Positions 42,701 through 51,772 of a DNA stretch of 64,000 bases are shown here, piece by piece. The first letter of the stretch is position 1, and every line of letters begins with the position of its first letter. Below the pieces are notes generated by a model, which was not told the DNA's origin, made no database searches, and was given only the letters and a program-made list of their open reading frames with translations. The DNA is taken from assembly GCA_033763835.1 (NCBI GenBank), contig JANRJS010000028.1, positions 1 through 64,000 of the forward strand, read 5' to 3'. Both the position numbers and the translations under genes were made by a program. The stretch is from JAPKYZ01 sp033763835 (GTDB lineage: Bacteria > Acidobacteriota > Terriglobia > Bryobacterales > Bryobacteraceae).

Positions 42701-43865
42701 GCTCGAAACGGTAGGGCTTAGCGTCCGGCACGGCGATCAAGAATCCGCCGGCGGGCCGCGGCTGCGCGCTCGACAACCCGACGCCGCCTTCGCCCGAACC
42801 GGCTGGAGGAAATTTTTCGGGCAATGGAATTCCCGTCGCTCGCGAGATATCGGCGAACACGGCCACCGGCAATTCCCGCGCGGTGACGACCAAGCCCCAG
42901 CGCGGGGCCGAGAAAACGCGCTCGGCGCGGAATCGCAGATCGACGGGCAGGCCCGCTTTCGAATCCATGACGCTGCCGATCTTCACCGACTGACGCGGCA
43001 AATCGGCGTATCCGGTGAAATACAAGGTCACCGCGCCGGGCTTGATTCCCGGGATCGACCAGCGTTGAAAACCTTCAAGATCCAGCCGTCCGTCGATCTT
43101 CAAATCGGTGAGCGGGCCGGCGATCTTCGTCCGGGCGCTAATGCGCCCGCTTAAGTCCACCCGCCGACCTTCGAACAGCAGGAGAACATCGGCGAGCGCG
43201 TTGCGGTCGAGATCGAGCGTTAGATCGATTTCCGGGGCCGATTGCGGCAACAAGCGCAAGCCCCCCTGCGCGCTAAAGCTTCCGTAGGAGACGGGCGGAC
43301 GATCCGTCCGCGCGGCTTCGGTAGTGATGCGCAGGTTGAATCGCGAGGCGTCGACCGGAAACAAGTCGATGTCGGTGGAGGTCAGGTAGAAAACATGTTT
43401 GCGTCGCCCCTCCGCGAAATTCACCCGTCCGTCGCGTACTTGAATCTCCGGCAAATCCTCCGCTTCGCCACGCGCCGAGAACAGGCCTTCGAGAAACGGT
43501 TGTACGTTCAACGCGCCGGAGGGAGTGCGTTTCAAGTTGAGGCTCGGCTCGATCAAGCGAAGCGTCGAGAAAGCTAACCTGCCGCGCAAAAGCGAAAGCC
43601 AGCGCGGCGTCGCTTCGAGAGCGCCGACGTACGCGATGGGCTCCAGGCCGAGCGCGGGGTCTTCGTGAATCACGACGTCGTTCACTTCAAGACCCGGGCC
43701 GGTGAGCCACTTGTAATCCAGCCTTCCGTTGATTTCGACCCGCCGGTTAAGCGAGCGCTCGAGCGAGCGCTGCACCCGCTCGCGCAGCAATTCCGCCTGG
43801 AAAAGGCGCGTCGCGCCCCAGACGGCCAGCGCCAGCCCTACAAGAATCAGCGGCGCCTTCTTCAC
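42648..43865 (-). CDS. AsmA-like protein
   Basis: 405 residues, GTG start overlapping the mocA stop (GTGA). N-terminal hydrophobic anchor (MKKAPLILVGLALAVWGATRLF), then RVEINGRLDYKWLTGPGLEV, RLIEPSLNLKRTPSGALNVQ and repeated beta-strand stretches typical of AsmA/YhjG-type proteins, which form long beta-taco folds thought to move lipids between membranes. It is much shorter than TamB. The first 160 residues are most family-like; the C-terminal part is less recognisable. Confidence 0.75.
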   Translation of the reverse strand: MKKAPLILVGLALAVWGATRLFQAELLRERVQRSLERSLNRRVEINGRLDYKWLTGPGLEVNDVVIHEDPALGLEPIAYVGALEATPRWLSLLRGRLAFSTLRLIEPSLNLKRTPSGALNVQPFLEGLFSARGEAEDLPEIQVRDGRVNFAEGRRKHVFYLTSTDIDLFPVDASRFNLRITTEAARTDRPPVSYGSFSAQGGLRLLPQSAPEIDLTLDLDRNALADVLLLFEGRRVDLSGRISARTKIAGPLTDLKIDGRLDLEGFQRWSIPGIKPGAVTLYFTGYADLPRQSVKIGSVMDSKAGLPVDLRFRAERVFSAPRWGLVVTARELPVAVFADISRATGIPLPEKFPPAGSGEGGVGLSSAQPRPAGGFLIAVPDAKPYRFELTSAGTTAPIATFPARR

Positions 43866-44416
43866 GGCTGCACCAGCCGGGCGTAGTCTTCGGGAGTGTC
43901 GATGTCGGCGAAGATGCCGGGGTCGCCCACATCGACGTAGACCGTGCGCCGCACGTGACGGTGCACGACATCGCTCGCGCGCGCGTCGGGGGGCAACGCG
44001 AGGAACTCGGCGAAGATGGCGGCGCTCGCAAGCACCGGATGCCCGCGCCGCTCGCCCATCCTAGGAATCGCGAAAGGAGCCTCTCCGATCGACTGGGCCA
44101 GTCGCTCGACCGTGGCGGCGGCGAAGAGCGGACAGTCGACCGGAGTGAAAAAGGCCGCGTCGCAAGTTCCGATCGAGCGCAGCCCGGCTTGCAACGAGGT
44201 AAGTTGTCCCAGCCGCCAATCGGGATTTTCGACCCGTCGCGCCGCGCCAACGGGAAGATCGTGCGCGCCGGTTACCACGACGACGTCCTCGCAGACGACG
44301 CCGAAAGTCCGGACAATTCGATCCAAGAACGTTTCGCCGCCGATTTCGAGCAACGCCTTCGGCCGGCCCATACGCTTCGATTCACCGCCCGCCAGGACGA
44401 TCGCCCCGAGCCTCAC
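43862..44416 (-). CDS. mocA: MobA-like nucleotidyltransferase (molybdenum cofactor cytidylyl/guanylyltransferase)
   Basis: 184 residues from GTG 44416, which overlaps the xdhC stop (GTGA). MRLGAIVLAGGESKRMGRPK is the classic nucleotide-binding motif of MocA/MobA proteins; TPVDCPLFAAATVERLA and GERRGHPVLASA follow. They attach CMP or GMP to molybdopterin. The frame is open further upstream, but that part is antisense-like and lacks family similarity. Together with xdhC it suggests maturation of a xanthine-dehydrogenase-family enzyme encoded elsewhere. Confidence 0.88.
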   Translation of the reverse strand: MRLGAIVLAGGESKRMGRPKALLEIGGETFLDRIVRTFGVVCEDVVVVTGAHDLPVGAARRVENPDWRLGQLTSLQAGLRSIGTCDAAFFTPVDCPLFAAATVERLAQSIGEAPFAIPRMGERRGHPVLASAAIFAEFLALPPDARASDVVHRHVRRTVYVDVGDPGIFADIDTPEDYARLVQP

Positions 44417-45267
44417 CGCAGTGCGGCCGTTTCGATCTTTTCCAAAAGCTTCTCCGAAAACAGGGACATCGAGACTTGCCGCCATCGGCCCTCGGGCGCA
44501 CGGCGGCAAGCGATCATCTCGGCGACGACGCTCACGGCAATTTCCTCCGGCGTGATCGCGCCGATCTCGAGACCCATCGGGGCATAGATACGCTCGAACC
44601 ACTCGCGCGGCAGTCCCTCTTTTTCGAACTCTTTGACGACTCCGATCACTTTGCGCTTCGAGCCGACCATCGCGATATAGCGAGCTTCTCGCGCATGCTC
44701 GACGGCCCAGCGCAGCACTCGCATGTCGTCGCGATGGCCGCGGGTGACGATAACGAGATAAGTGGAAGAGTTGACGTCGAGCTTTGGAAAAACGTCCTCG
44801 TACTCTTCCGCGAAGACCTCCGTCGCCTCTGGGAATCGTTCACGATTCGCGTAATTTTCGCGATTGTCGATCACCGACACCGAAAATCCGGCGAGCGTCG
44901 CGATGTGCGACAAGCTGCGCGAGATGTGCCCCGCGCCGAAGATTAGCGCGCGCGGCTGGGGCAGCACGGGTTCGACGAAAACGGTCAATTGTCCTCCGCA
45001 GATGAGGCCGTTGTCGTAGGCGGCGTCATTGCCCAAATTGAAGTTTAGGCTGCGCGGCTTTTCGGAATCCATCACCTCGCGTGCGGCGTTCCAAACTTCC
45101 GCCTCGACGCAACCGCCGCCGATGGTGCCCGCCATCGATCCGTCCTCGCGCACCAGAATTTTCGCGCTCGGGTAGCTGGGAATCGAACCGTTCACCGACA
45201 CGATGGTCGCGACGGCGCATTTCTGCCCGAGCCGCCCCAAGCGCGCGACTTCGGCGTAAATGTCCAT
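44413..45267 (-). CDS. xdhC: XdhC/CoxI family molybdoenzyme maturation factor
   Basis: 284 residues. N-terminal XdhC domain (CAVATIVSVNGSIPSYPSAK, GTIGGGCVEAEVWNAAREVM) and a C-terminal Rossmann domain (ALIFGAGHISRSLSHIATLA, AMVGSKRKVIGVVKEFEKEG). XdhC inserts the sulfurated molybdenum cofactor into xanthine dehydrogenase-type enzymes. No large-subunit molybdoenzyme gene is in the window, so the client lies elsewhere. It heads the xdhC-mocA-AsmA-like run and is divergent from a TonB receptor by 57 bases. Confidence 0.92.
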   Translation of the reverse strand: MDIYAEVARLGRLGQKCAVATIVSVNGSIPSYPSAKILVREDGSMAGTIGGGCVEAEVWNAAREVMDSEKPRSLNFNLGNDAAYDNGLICGGQLTVFVEPVLPQPRALIFGAGHISRSLSHIATLAGFSVSVIDNRENYANRERFPEATEVFAEEYEDVFPKLDVNSSTYLVIVTRGHRDDMRVLRWAVEHAREARYIAMVGSKRKVIGVVKEFEKEGLPREWFERIYAPMGLEIGAITPEEIAVSVVAEMIACRRAPEGRWRQVSMSLFSEKLLEKIETAALR

Positions 45268-45324
45268 TGGTTCGAGTATAGAGGCGGAGTGAATTCGGCT
45301 GGGAGCTGCGATATATTTTCACGC

Positions 45325-48300
45325 ATGCCGATTCGCCTTTTTTGCGCCTTCGTTCTCGCGGGATGCGCCTGTTGGGCGCAGAGCACGTTCGCCACCATTA
45401 CGGGAGCCGCCACGGACGCCTCCGGCGCGCTCGTGCCCGGAGTTTCCGTCGAGGCCCGCGACGTGAACACCGGATACGTTTACCGTGTCGATACGAACGA
45501 AAACGGACTTTACACGATCGCCAACATCCGCGAGGGACCGTTCGTGCTCAAGGCGTCCAAAGCGGGGTTCAACGATTTTCAGGTCGAAGGGATCGTTCTC
45601 ACCGCGCAGGACAACCGCCGCATCGATCTGAAACTTACCGTCGGCAGCGTGGGCACCACCGTCGAAGTGACCGGCGGGGCGACCGTGATCGAGACCGAAT
45701 CCGCACGTGTGTCCGACGTGAAGGATCGCGAGACGTTGCGCACCTTGCCCTTGACGCTGCGCCGCGCCTGGGACTATTTCACGCTCTCGCCGCAGATCAA
45801 TAAGACGACGGCGGGGTTTCAGGTGTCGTTCGCCGGTAGTCGCCAAAATCAGGGCGCGGCGAACATCGACGGGACGACGATCTCGCGCTCCGGCGGCGGA
45901 TTCGCCAGCGGCCCCTTGCTCGACAGGACCGAATCGTTTTCGGAATTGCGCATGGATATCTCGGGCACCAGCGCCGAGTACGGGCAGGTCGGGCAAGTGA
46001 CTCTGATCAGCCGCGCGGGCACCAACGATTTCCACGGCACGTACTCGGACTACTACTCGACCACGGCGTTCCGCGTGCGAGATCCATTCGCGACGGCGCG
46101 CGCTTCGGGCGTCCAGCACCGAATGACGTTCTCGGCCGGCGGGCCGGTGATCCTGCCCAAAATTTACAACGGCAAGAACAAGACGTTTGTGTTCGGGACG
46201 CTCGAAATTCAGTTCGGTTCGCCAAGCGTCGCGCAACTGAATCAGACCGTGCCTCTGACGCCCTGGCGCGCGGGCGACTTTTCGGGACTGCCAACCCCCG
46301 TGCGGGATCCCTTCGGCGGCAACGCTCCGTTCGCGGGAAATCGAATCCCGGCTTCTCGAATTAACGGCGTCTCGCGCGCCATGCAGGATCAGTTTCTGGC
46401 GCAGCCCAACTTTGGCGATACCGGCGTTTTCGCCGCCCAGAATTACCGCGAACTGCGGACCAACATCGTCGCCTATCAGCCGACCGTAACGATGCGGGTC
46501 GATCACCGCTTCAACGACAAAGCATTCATTTATGGGCGCCTGACGAAGGTCGATTGGAACCAGGACGGCTGGGAGTCGCTGCCGACGATAACGGAGCGTT
46601 TCAAGGGCGCGCGCACTTTGCGAGCGGGCACCATCGCCTACACGCATTCCATCAAGACCAATCTGTTGAACGAGGCGAGGTGGGGATACTCGTTCGACGA
46701 TATCCCGCGCGAATCGGCGATCAAAGGCAAGGAGTTGGTGGATCGCCTGGGACTGCGCGGTCTCGCCCCCGGCTTGCCGGCGGACGCGGGCGGGATCTTC
46801 CGGGTGAACTTCACCGACGTGGCGCTCTCGCCGATCGCCGTCGTGGGCCAATGCCAACCCTGCAGCCAGGATTTGACCAGTCAGTTTCTCGACCACGTCA
46901 GTTGGTTCAAAGGCAACCACAATCTGAAGCTGGGCTACCAGATGATTTGGGGCAAGTTCACGGAGAACCGCCAGCCCGACAATCTGTTCGGCAGCACAAC
47001 GTTTTCGAATCGCTTCACTGGCCACGCCTACGCGGATTTTCTGCTGGGCGTTCCGACGACGATGGCGCGCGCGTTTCCCGCCATCGTGCCGAACCGAACT
47101 AACACCCGGCACGGATTCTTCGTACAGGACGACTGGCGGATCACGCCGCGCCTGACGCTGAACCTTGGCCTGCGTTACGACTACTACCCGGGATGGAACG
47201 AAGCGAACAAGCGCCAGGCGGTCTTCGACATTACGACTGGCTCGATCGTCGTGCCCGACGGCGCGCTGGACGCAGTGAGTTCGCTGATGCCGCGCGGGTA
47301 CGTGAATGTCGTCGAGGCGTCCCGGGCGGGTTACGCGCCGAACACTTTGGTTCGCGGCGATAAGAACAACATCGCCCCGCGCTTCGGTTTCGCCTGGAGG
47401 CCGATCGGCAACACGACCGTGCTCCGCGGCGGGTTTGGCATGTATTACGACGCGGCGGCCATCGGGCCGTCGGCGGGATCCACCGTGCCGTTCAACATCG
47501 CGGAACCGGCCTATACCAACGACGTGTCGAACCCCTTGGTGCTGCCGCTTGCGTTTCCGTCGACCGGATCGGGAGGACCTTCGACGGTGAGCCTGCCGCC
47601 CGCCTTCCGGCCCGATCTGCGCATTCCGCTTTCGATGCAGTACAACTTTTCGATCGAGCGGCAGCAGTGGGACACCGGCTTCCGCATCACCTACACGGGC
47701 ACGAATACGCGCCAAGGCGTGTACCGGTGGAACGTCAACTCGCCCATCGCCGACGCGCAATTGTTCGTCGATAAGGCCCGGAGGTTCCCCAACTATCCGG
47801 CGATTCAATACACCGACAACGGCGCGGGCCACCAGTATCACGGCGTCTCGATGGAAGCGCAGCGGCCAATGAAGAATGGCTTCGCCTTCCAGGTCTACTA
47901 CACGCTCGCGAAAGACATCCAGGACTTGGAAAATCTCGAAAGTCCGGAATACGCCTACGACCGCGCGCGTGAACGCAGCACATGGGGGGCGCTCGCCCGG
48001 CACCGCTTTCAGGCCAATGCGGTTTACGATTTTCCATTCGGCCGCGGCAAGCCATTCCTATCGTCGGCGGGCAAGTGGACCAACCTGTTCTTCGGCGGCT
48101 GGCAGACCTCGGCCATCTACATCTATGAAACCGGCGGCGCGATTACGCCGCTTTGGACCGGTCCCGACCCGACGGGTACGGCGTTCTCGCCCAACCGTAC
48201 GCGGCCGCAAGTGACGATCCGTCCCGACCGCATCGCCGACGGACGCATCGACAATCCAACGGTCGATCGCTGGTTCGACGTATCGGCGTTCCGCGCTCCG

Positions 48301-48585
48301 GCTCTAGGAAGCTTTGGATCTTCGGGCAAAGGCGTGATCTACGGCGCGCCGGTGAACGTGCTGCACGGCACGCTCGCCAAGCAGTTGTTCGTCAAGGAGC
48401 GCGCGCGGATCCGGCTGGAGTTCCTCGCGACCAACGCCCTGAATCACCCGCAGTACATGGATCCGAACATGAACATTTCGAACATCGCGACAGCGGGGCG
48501 GATCACGGCGACGATGAACCGCAATGTGAAGTTCGATTCGGCCATCAATCGCGAGTTGCAGGCTCAGTTGCGCGTTGAGTGGTAA
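45325..48585 (+). CDS. Oar-like TonB-dependent receptor, second copy
   Basis: 1086 residues from ATG 45325, giving signal peptide MPIRLFCAFVLAGCACWAQ. A carboxypeptidase-regulatory domain (about 20-105: ITGAATDASGALVPGVSVEA), plug (about 110-230) and barrel ending LQAQLRVEW. Same layout as the receptor at 35728-38907 but clearly divergent in sequence. Substrate unknown; neighbouring xdhC/mocA genes are divergent and probably unrelated. The stop at 48583-48585 lies only 6 bases before the 3' CCA of the convergent tRNA-Val. Confidence 0.92.
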   Translation: MPIRLFCAFVLAGCACWAQSTFATITGAATDASGALVPGVSVEARDVNTGYVYRVDTNENGLYTIANIREGPFVLKASKAGFNDFQVEGIVLTAQDNRRIDLKLTVGSVGTTVEVTGGATVIETESARVSDVKDRETLRTLPLTLRRAWDYFTLSPQINKTTAGFQVSFAGSRQNQGAANIDGTTISRSGGGFASGPLLDRTESFSELRMDISGTSAEYGQVGQVTLISRAGTNDFHGTYSDYYSTTAFRVRDPFATARASGVQHRMTFSAGGPVILPKIYNGKNKTFVFGTLEIQFGSPSVAQLNQTVPLTPWRAGDFSGLPTPVRDPFGGNAPFAGNRIPASRINGVSRAMQDQFLAQPNFGDTGVFAAQNYRELRTNIVAYQPTVTMRVDHRFNDKAFIYGRLTKVDWNQDGWESLPTITERFKGARTLRAGTIAYTHSIKTNLLNEARWGYSFDDIPRESAIKGKELVDRLGLRGLAPGLPADAGGIFRVNFTDVALSPIAVVGQCQPCSQDLTSQFLDHVSWFKGNHNLKLGYQMIWGKFTENRQPDNLFGSTTFSNRFTGHAYADFLLGVPTTMARAFPAIVPNRTNTRHGFFVQDDWRITPRLTLNLGLRYDYYPGWNEANKRQAVFDITTGSIVVPDGALDAVSSLMPRGYVNVVEASRAGYAPNTLVRGDKNNIAPRFGFAWRPIGNTTVLRGGFGMYYDAAAIGPSAGSTVPFNIAEPAYTNDVSNPLVLPLAFPSTGSGGPSTVSLPPAFRPDLRIPLSMQYNFSIERQQWDTGFRITYTGTNTRQGVYRWNVNSPIADAQLFVDKARRFPNYPAIQYTDNGAGHQYHGVSMEAQRPMKNGFAFQVYYTLAKDIQDLENLESPEYAYDRARERSTWGALARHRFQANAVYDFPFGRGKPFLSSAGKWTNLFFGGWQTSAIYIYETGGAITPLWTGPDPTGTAFSPNRTRPQVTIRPDRIADGRIDNPTVDRWFDVSAFRAPALGSFGSSGKGVIYGAPVNVLHGTLAKQLFVKERARIRLEFLATNALNHPQYMDPNMNISNIATAGRITATMNRNVKFDSAINRELQAQLRVEW

Positions 48586-48591
48586 GGCGGG

Positions 48592-48668
48592 TGGTGGGCC
48601 CTAGAGAACTCGAATCTCTGACCTCTACCGTGTCAAGGTAGCGCTCTAACCAACTGAGCTAAGGGCCC
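48592..48668 (-). tRNA. tRNA-Val (anticodon GAC), CCA encoded
   Basis: Reverse strand. 5' acceptor strand GGGCCCT (48668-48662) pairs fully with AGGGCCC (48602-48596). The D arm is GCTCAGTTGGTTAGAGC, the anticodon stem-loop CTACC-TTGACAC-GGTAG with anticodon GAC, and the T arm AGAGA-TTCGAGT-TCTCT. Discriminator A at 48595 is followed by an encoded CCA (48594-48592). It reads GUC/GUU valine codons. Its first ten bases also encode the end and stop codon of the upstream CRTAC1 gene. Confidence 0.97.
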
Positions 48669-50362
48669 GAAACATTAAGTTTAACACCCATGCGCGCGCG
48701 ATACATGCGATCCGCGGGAACATCGGCGTGGCGTTCCACGGGTCCGCCTAGCCAACGGATTTCGACATCCGCCTTGTCCGCCGCGCCGAGTCCGAAGTGC
48801 AGGCGAGGGTCGTTGGCCGAATAGTAACTGCCGGACGCCATCGCCTCCTGCGCCTGGACGCGGCCGCCGTAGCGCACCGTCACGCGCGCTCCCAGCGACT
48901 TTGGACCCACCGGCTCGATCTTGATCCAATGACCGCCGCCCTTCGCGGGCGCGAGCGTATCGTTGCGCAATAGCGAAGGCGCTTCGCCGAGGTTGACGAC
49001 GAGGATATCGACGTCGCCGTCATTGTCGAAGTCGCCGAGCGCCGCGCCGCGGCTCGAATGCGCAGCTTCGATACCCGGACCGCCGGCGGCGATGAGTTGC
49101 TCGAAACGAGCGTCGCCCAAATTGCGGAAAATCTGCCGAGGCGTGCGGTAAGGATACGCGGGAAGCGCGCGCTCCACTTCGGGGTACACGCTGCCCGTAG
49201 CGAGAAACAGATCGGGCCAACCGTCGTTATCGAAGTCCGCGACGCCCGCACCCCAGCCGGTGAAACGCGTTTCGACGGCTAGACCGCCGGTTCCAGTCGC
49301 GTCCGAAAACTCGCCCTTGGCGCTGTTCAGGTACAAAACGTTGGTGTCGTCGGAGAAGTGCGTCTTGAAGATGTCGAGATGGCCATCGAGATTCGCATCG
49401 CCAATCCCCAAGCCCATGCCGGCCTGCTCCATACCGTCTTCGTTGAGGGCGACGCCGCGTTCGATGCCCTCCTCGCGAAACGTGCCGTCGCGATTGTTGC
49501 GAAACAGGAAGCTCGGGGTCGAATCGCAGGCGACGTAGAGATCGGGCCACCCGTCGTTATCGAAGTCGGCCGCGACGGCAGTCATGCAGTACGACCCGCG
49601 CGCCTTCGCGACACCGGATTTCTCGCTCACGTCGGCGAAGGTTCCGTCGCCGTTGTTGCGATAGAGCCAGCAGCGCCCGGTCTTCAGGCCGCGCGGACCG
49701 CAATTCACGGGGATGCCTTTCCAATTGCAGTTGGGATTCTCGCCGGGTTTCGGCGTGGTCTTGAGGTCGTAATCCACGTAGCTGGCGACGAACAGATCGA
49801 GGCGTCCGTCGCGGTCGTAATCGATCCACGTACAGCCGGAGTGCCAGGCGTCCGTCGCACCGAGGCCCGATTCGCGCGTGACATCGATAAAACGTCCGTC
49901 GCGGATCGTGTATAAAACATTCCGACCCCAGTACGTTACGAAAACGAGATCGCCCGCAACCGTTACCGCCGACGCCCAACCGGGCCGAATCAAGCCCGCC
50001 GCGCGCGTGACATCCTCAAAAGTGCCGTCGCGGCGGTTGCGATAGAGACGCAAACTCGACTCGGGCGCGGGTCCCGATAGTCTCGATCCACCGAGCAGCA
50101 AGATGTCCATCCAGCCGTCGCGGTCGTAGTCGAGAAAGGCGCAGCCGCAGCCGGTGGCTTCGACGATGTAATCCTTGCGGGCCGCTTCGCCGTAGATCGT
50201 CGGTTCGCGCAGTCCGGCTTGGGCCGCGATATCGGTGAACCGGGCGTGAAACGGCCTTCCCGAAGGCTTGCCGCGCGGCTGCGGCTTGACATTGCGCGTG
50301 GCGACGCCTTGTCCAAGTAGCGGGGCCGCGAGCGTGGCGAGCAGCGTGCGTCGGCTCGGCAT
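48659..50362 (-). CDS. CRTAC1-type FG-GAP/VCBS repeat protein, exported
   Basis: 567 residues. Signal-like N-terminus MPSRRTLLATLAAPLLGQG; then a beta-propeller of VCBS/FG-GAP repeats with calcium-type DxDxDG loops (DYDRDGWMDILLLGG, DFDNDGWPDLYVACD, DFDNDGDVDILVVN), closing with an ASPIC/UnbV-like domain (GARVTVRYGGRVQAQEAM, VEIRWLGGPVERHADV). Such proteins are secreted and probably bind surfaces or ligands. The family's conserved end is near RMYRARMGV; the last residues and TAG lie inside the downstream tRNA-Val. Confidence 0.93.
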   Translation of the reverse strand: MPSRRTLLATLAAPLLGQGVATRNVKPQPRGKPSGRPFHARFTDIAAQAGLREPTIYGEAARKDYIVEATGCGCAFLDYDRDGWMDILLLGGSRLSGPAPESSLRLYRNRRDGTFEDVTRAAGLIRPGWASAVTVAGDLVFVTYWGRNVLYTIRDGRFIDVTRESGLGATDAWHSGCTWIDYDRDGRLDLFVASYVDYDLKTTPKPGENPNCNWKGIPVNCGPRGLKTGRCWLYRNNGDGTFADVSEKSGVAKARGSYCMTAVAADFDNDGWPDLYVACDSTPSFLFRNNRDGTFREEGIERGVALNEDGMEQAGMGLGIGDANLDGHLDIFKTHFSDDTNVLYLNSAKGEFSDATGTGGLAVETRFTGWGAGVADFDNDGWPDLFLATGSVYPEVERALPAYPYRTPRQIFRNLGDARFEQLIAAGGPGIEAAHSSRGAALGDFDNDGDVDILVVNLGEAPSLLRNDTLAPAKGGGHWIKIEPVGPKSLGARVTVRYGGRVQAQEAMASGSYYSANDPRLHFGLGAADKADVEIRWLGGPVERHADVPADRMYRARMGVKLNVSGP

Positions 50363-50379
50363 GCGGTATCAGTATAGCG

Positions 50380-51123
50380 ATGCGAATCGATTTTTCCGGA
50401 CGCGTGGCCATCGTAACGGGCGGACGCGGCGGTATCGGCGCGGCGACAGTCGCAGTACTTGAAGAGGCGGGCGCGACGGTCCATTCGTTCGACCTGCCCG
50501 AGGTGGATGTGAGCGATCGCGAGTCCATGGAAGCCGCCTTCGCGCGCGTGCCTTCGCCCGATATCGTCATCGCCAACGCGGGCATCGGAGTACCGGAGCC
50601 TCCCGACATCGCCGCCGTGTCGCTCGACAACTGGCACCGCACAATCGCGGTCAATCTCACCGGCGTATTTCATACCGTGCAACTCGCGGCGCACGCGATG
50701 AAACCGCGCGGAGGCGCGATCGTCGTTACGGCATCGACCAACTCGTGGGACGGCGAGGCGACGCTGACCGCCTACAACGCCTCGAAAGCCGGCGTGCTCG
50801 GAATCGTAAGGACGGCGGCGAACGAACTCGGCTGCCATGGCATTCGCGTCAACGCCGTGTGCCCGGGGCTGATCCGCACTCCGCTTACCGATTGGTACTT
50901 CGACCATCCCGAAGTGCTGAAGCCGTACTTCGAGCACATCGCCTTGGGGCGCGGCGGCGAGGCCCGGGAGGTGGCGCACGCGATCGCGTTTCTCGCAAGC
51001 GATCTCGCGAGCTACATTACGGGAACGACTCTCATTGTGGACGGCGGGCAGTTGGCGTCGAAGTATTCCATCTGGAACGAGGAACGCGCCGAGTTCAGCG
51101 GAGGGCGCTGGAAATTGAAGTAG
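50380..51123 (+). CDS. Short-chain dehydrogenase/reductase
   Basis: 247 residues. TGGRGGIGAATVAVLEEAGA, NAGIGVPEP, Ser in VTASTNSWDG, Tyr/Lys in YNASKAG, and the C-terminal GTTLIVDGGQLASKYS typical of classical SDRs. The DGGQ ending supports a full-length enzyme. It is divergent from the CRTAC1 gene with only 17 bases between starts and is followed 14 bases later by a ribbon-helix-helix antitoxin gene. Substrate unknown. Confidence 0.92.
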   Translation: MRIDFSGRVAIVTGGRGGIGAATVAVLEEAGATVHSFDLPEVDVSDRESMEAAFARVPSPDIVIANAGIGVPEPPDIAAVSLDNWHRTIAVNLTGVFHTVQLAAHAMKPRGGAIVVTASTNSWDGEATLTAYNASKAGVLGIVRTAANELGCHGIRVNAVCPGLIRTPLTDWYFDHPEVLKPYFEHIALGRGGEAREVAHAIAFLASDLASYITGTTLIVDGGQLASKYSIWNEERAEFSGGRWKLK

Positions 51124-51137
51124 TACACTTGTGGCGG

Positions 51138-51368
51138 ATGGAGACTACATTCAGTGTTCGCTTACCGAAGCCGATCGCCGACTGGTTGACCGAACGATCC
51201 AAGTCGACCGGGCTGTCGCGCGGACATTTAGTCCGAATGGCGATGGAACGGGCCTGGCGGGAGGAGGAAGAACCATGGATGAAGCTCGCCGGAAAAGTGG
51301 AAGGAGCGGTCGATCTATCCCTTCGCGAGGGCTTCGCGCCGCGCAAGCGATCGCGGACACGGGAGTAA
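51138..51368 (+). CDS. Ribbon-helix-helix antitoxin
   Basis: 76 residues from ATG 51138: METTFSVRLPKPIADWLTER, then GLSRGHLVRMAMERAWRE, is a CopG/Arc-like DNA-binding N-domain; the C-terminal AGKVEGAVDLSLREGF is a typical toxin-contact tail. It would bind its own promoter and neutralise the PIN toxin. The toxin's start codon lies inside this gene. Confidence 0.88.
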   Translation: METTFSVRLPKPIADWLTERSKSTGLSRGHLVRMAMERAWREEEEPWMKLAGKVEGAVDLSLREGFAPRKRSRTRE

Positions 51369-51772
51369 TCGTCGCTTTCGGAGCCCGGCGAGACCAGTTT
51401 CACGAATGGGCGGCCGACGCTTTACGGCGCTTTGAACGCCCGCTGCTGACGTCGGATACGGTTCTTGCAGAGGCCGCCTACCACTTGAACAATGCCGATC
51501 TCGTACTGGAAATGGTAGAAACCGGACTGCTGATCAACGCCCTGGATACCCGATCGAATGCCGCTCGCTTGCGGGCCTTAGCGCGCCAGTTTTCGGATCT
51601 AGCGCCCGATCTAGCCGATCTCTGTATCGTCCGGCTCAGCGAGCTCCATCCTCACCACATCGTCTTGACCACCGATGTGCGCGACTTTCAAATCTATCGG
51701 AGGCATGGACGGGAGCGAGTTCCTTTTTTGGCTCCTCCAACGCTCCGAAAGAACAAGGGAGACTTGCGGTGA
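51275..51772 (+). CDS. PIN-domain toxin (VapC-like), overlapping its antitoxin
   Basis: 165 residues from ATG 51275, preceded by a strong GAGGAGG at 51261-51267. PIN core from AIADTGVIVAFGARRDQFHE (D28) through TVLAEAAYHL (Glu) to LAPDLADLCIVRLSELHP and VLTTDVRDFQIYRR. No in-frame ATG, GTG or TTG lies nearer the core, so the protein gains about 24 N-terminal residues and overlaps the antitoxin by 94 bases. It may cleave RNA. The stop overlaps the DUF885 gene start (GTGA). Confidence 0.85.
   Translation: MDEARRKSGRSGRSIPSRGLRAAQAIADTGVIVAFGARRDQFHEWAADALRRFERPLLTSDTVLAEAAYHLNNADLVLEMVETGLLINALDTRSNAARLRALARQFSDLAPDLADLCIVRLSELHPHHIVLTTDVRDFQIYRRHGRERVPFLAPPTLRKNKGDLR

Noticed and set aside
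45319..48003. 894-residue open frame on the minus strand inside the second TonB receptor gene
   Set aside because: It is a shadow of the high-GC receptor reading frame; its composition is Arg-rich, and it has no recognisable domain.
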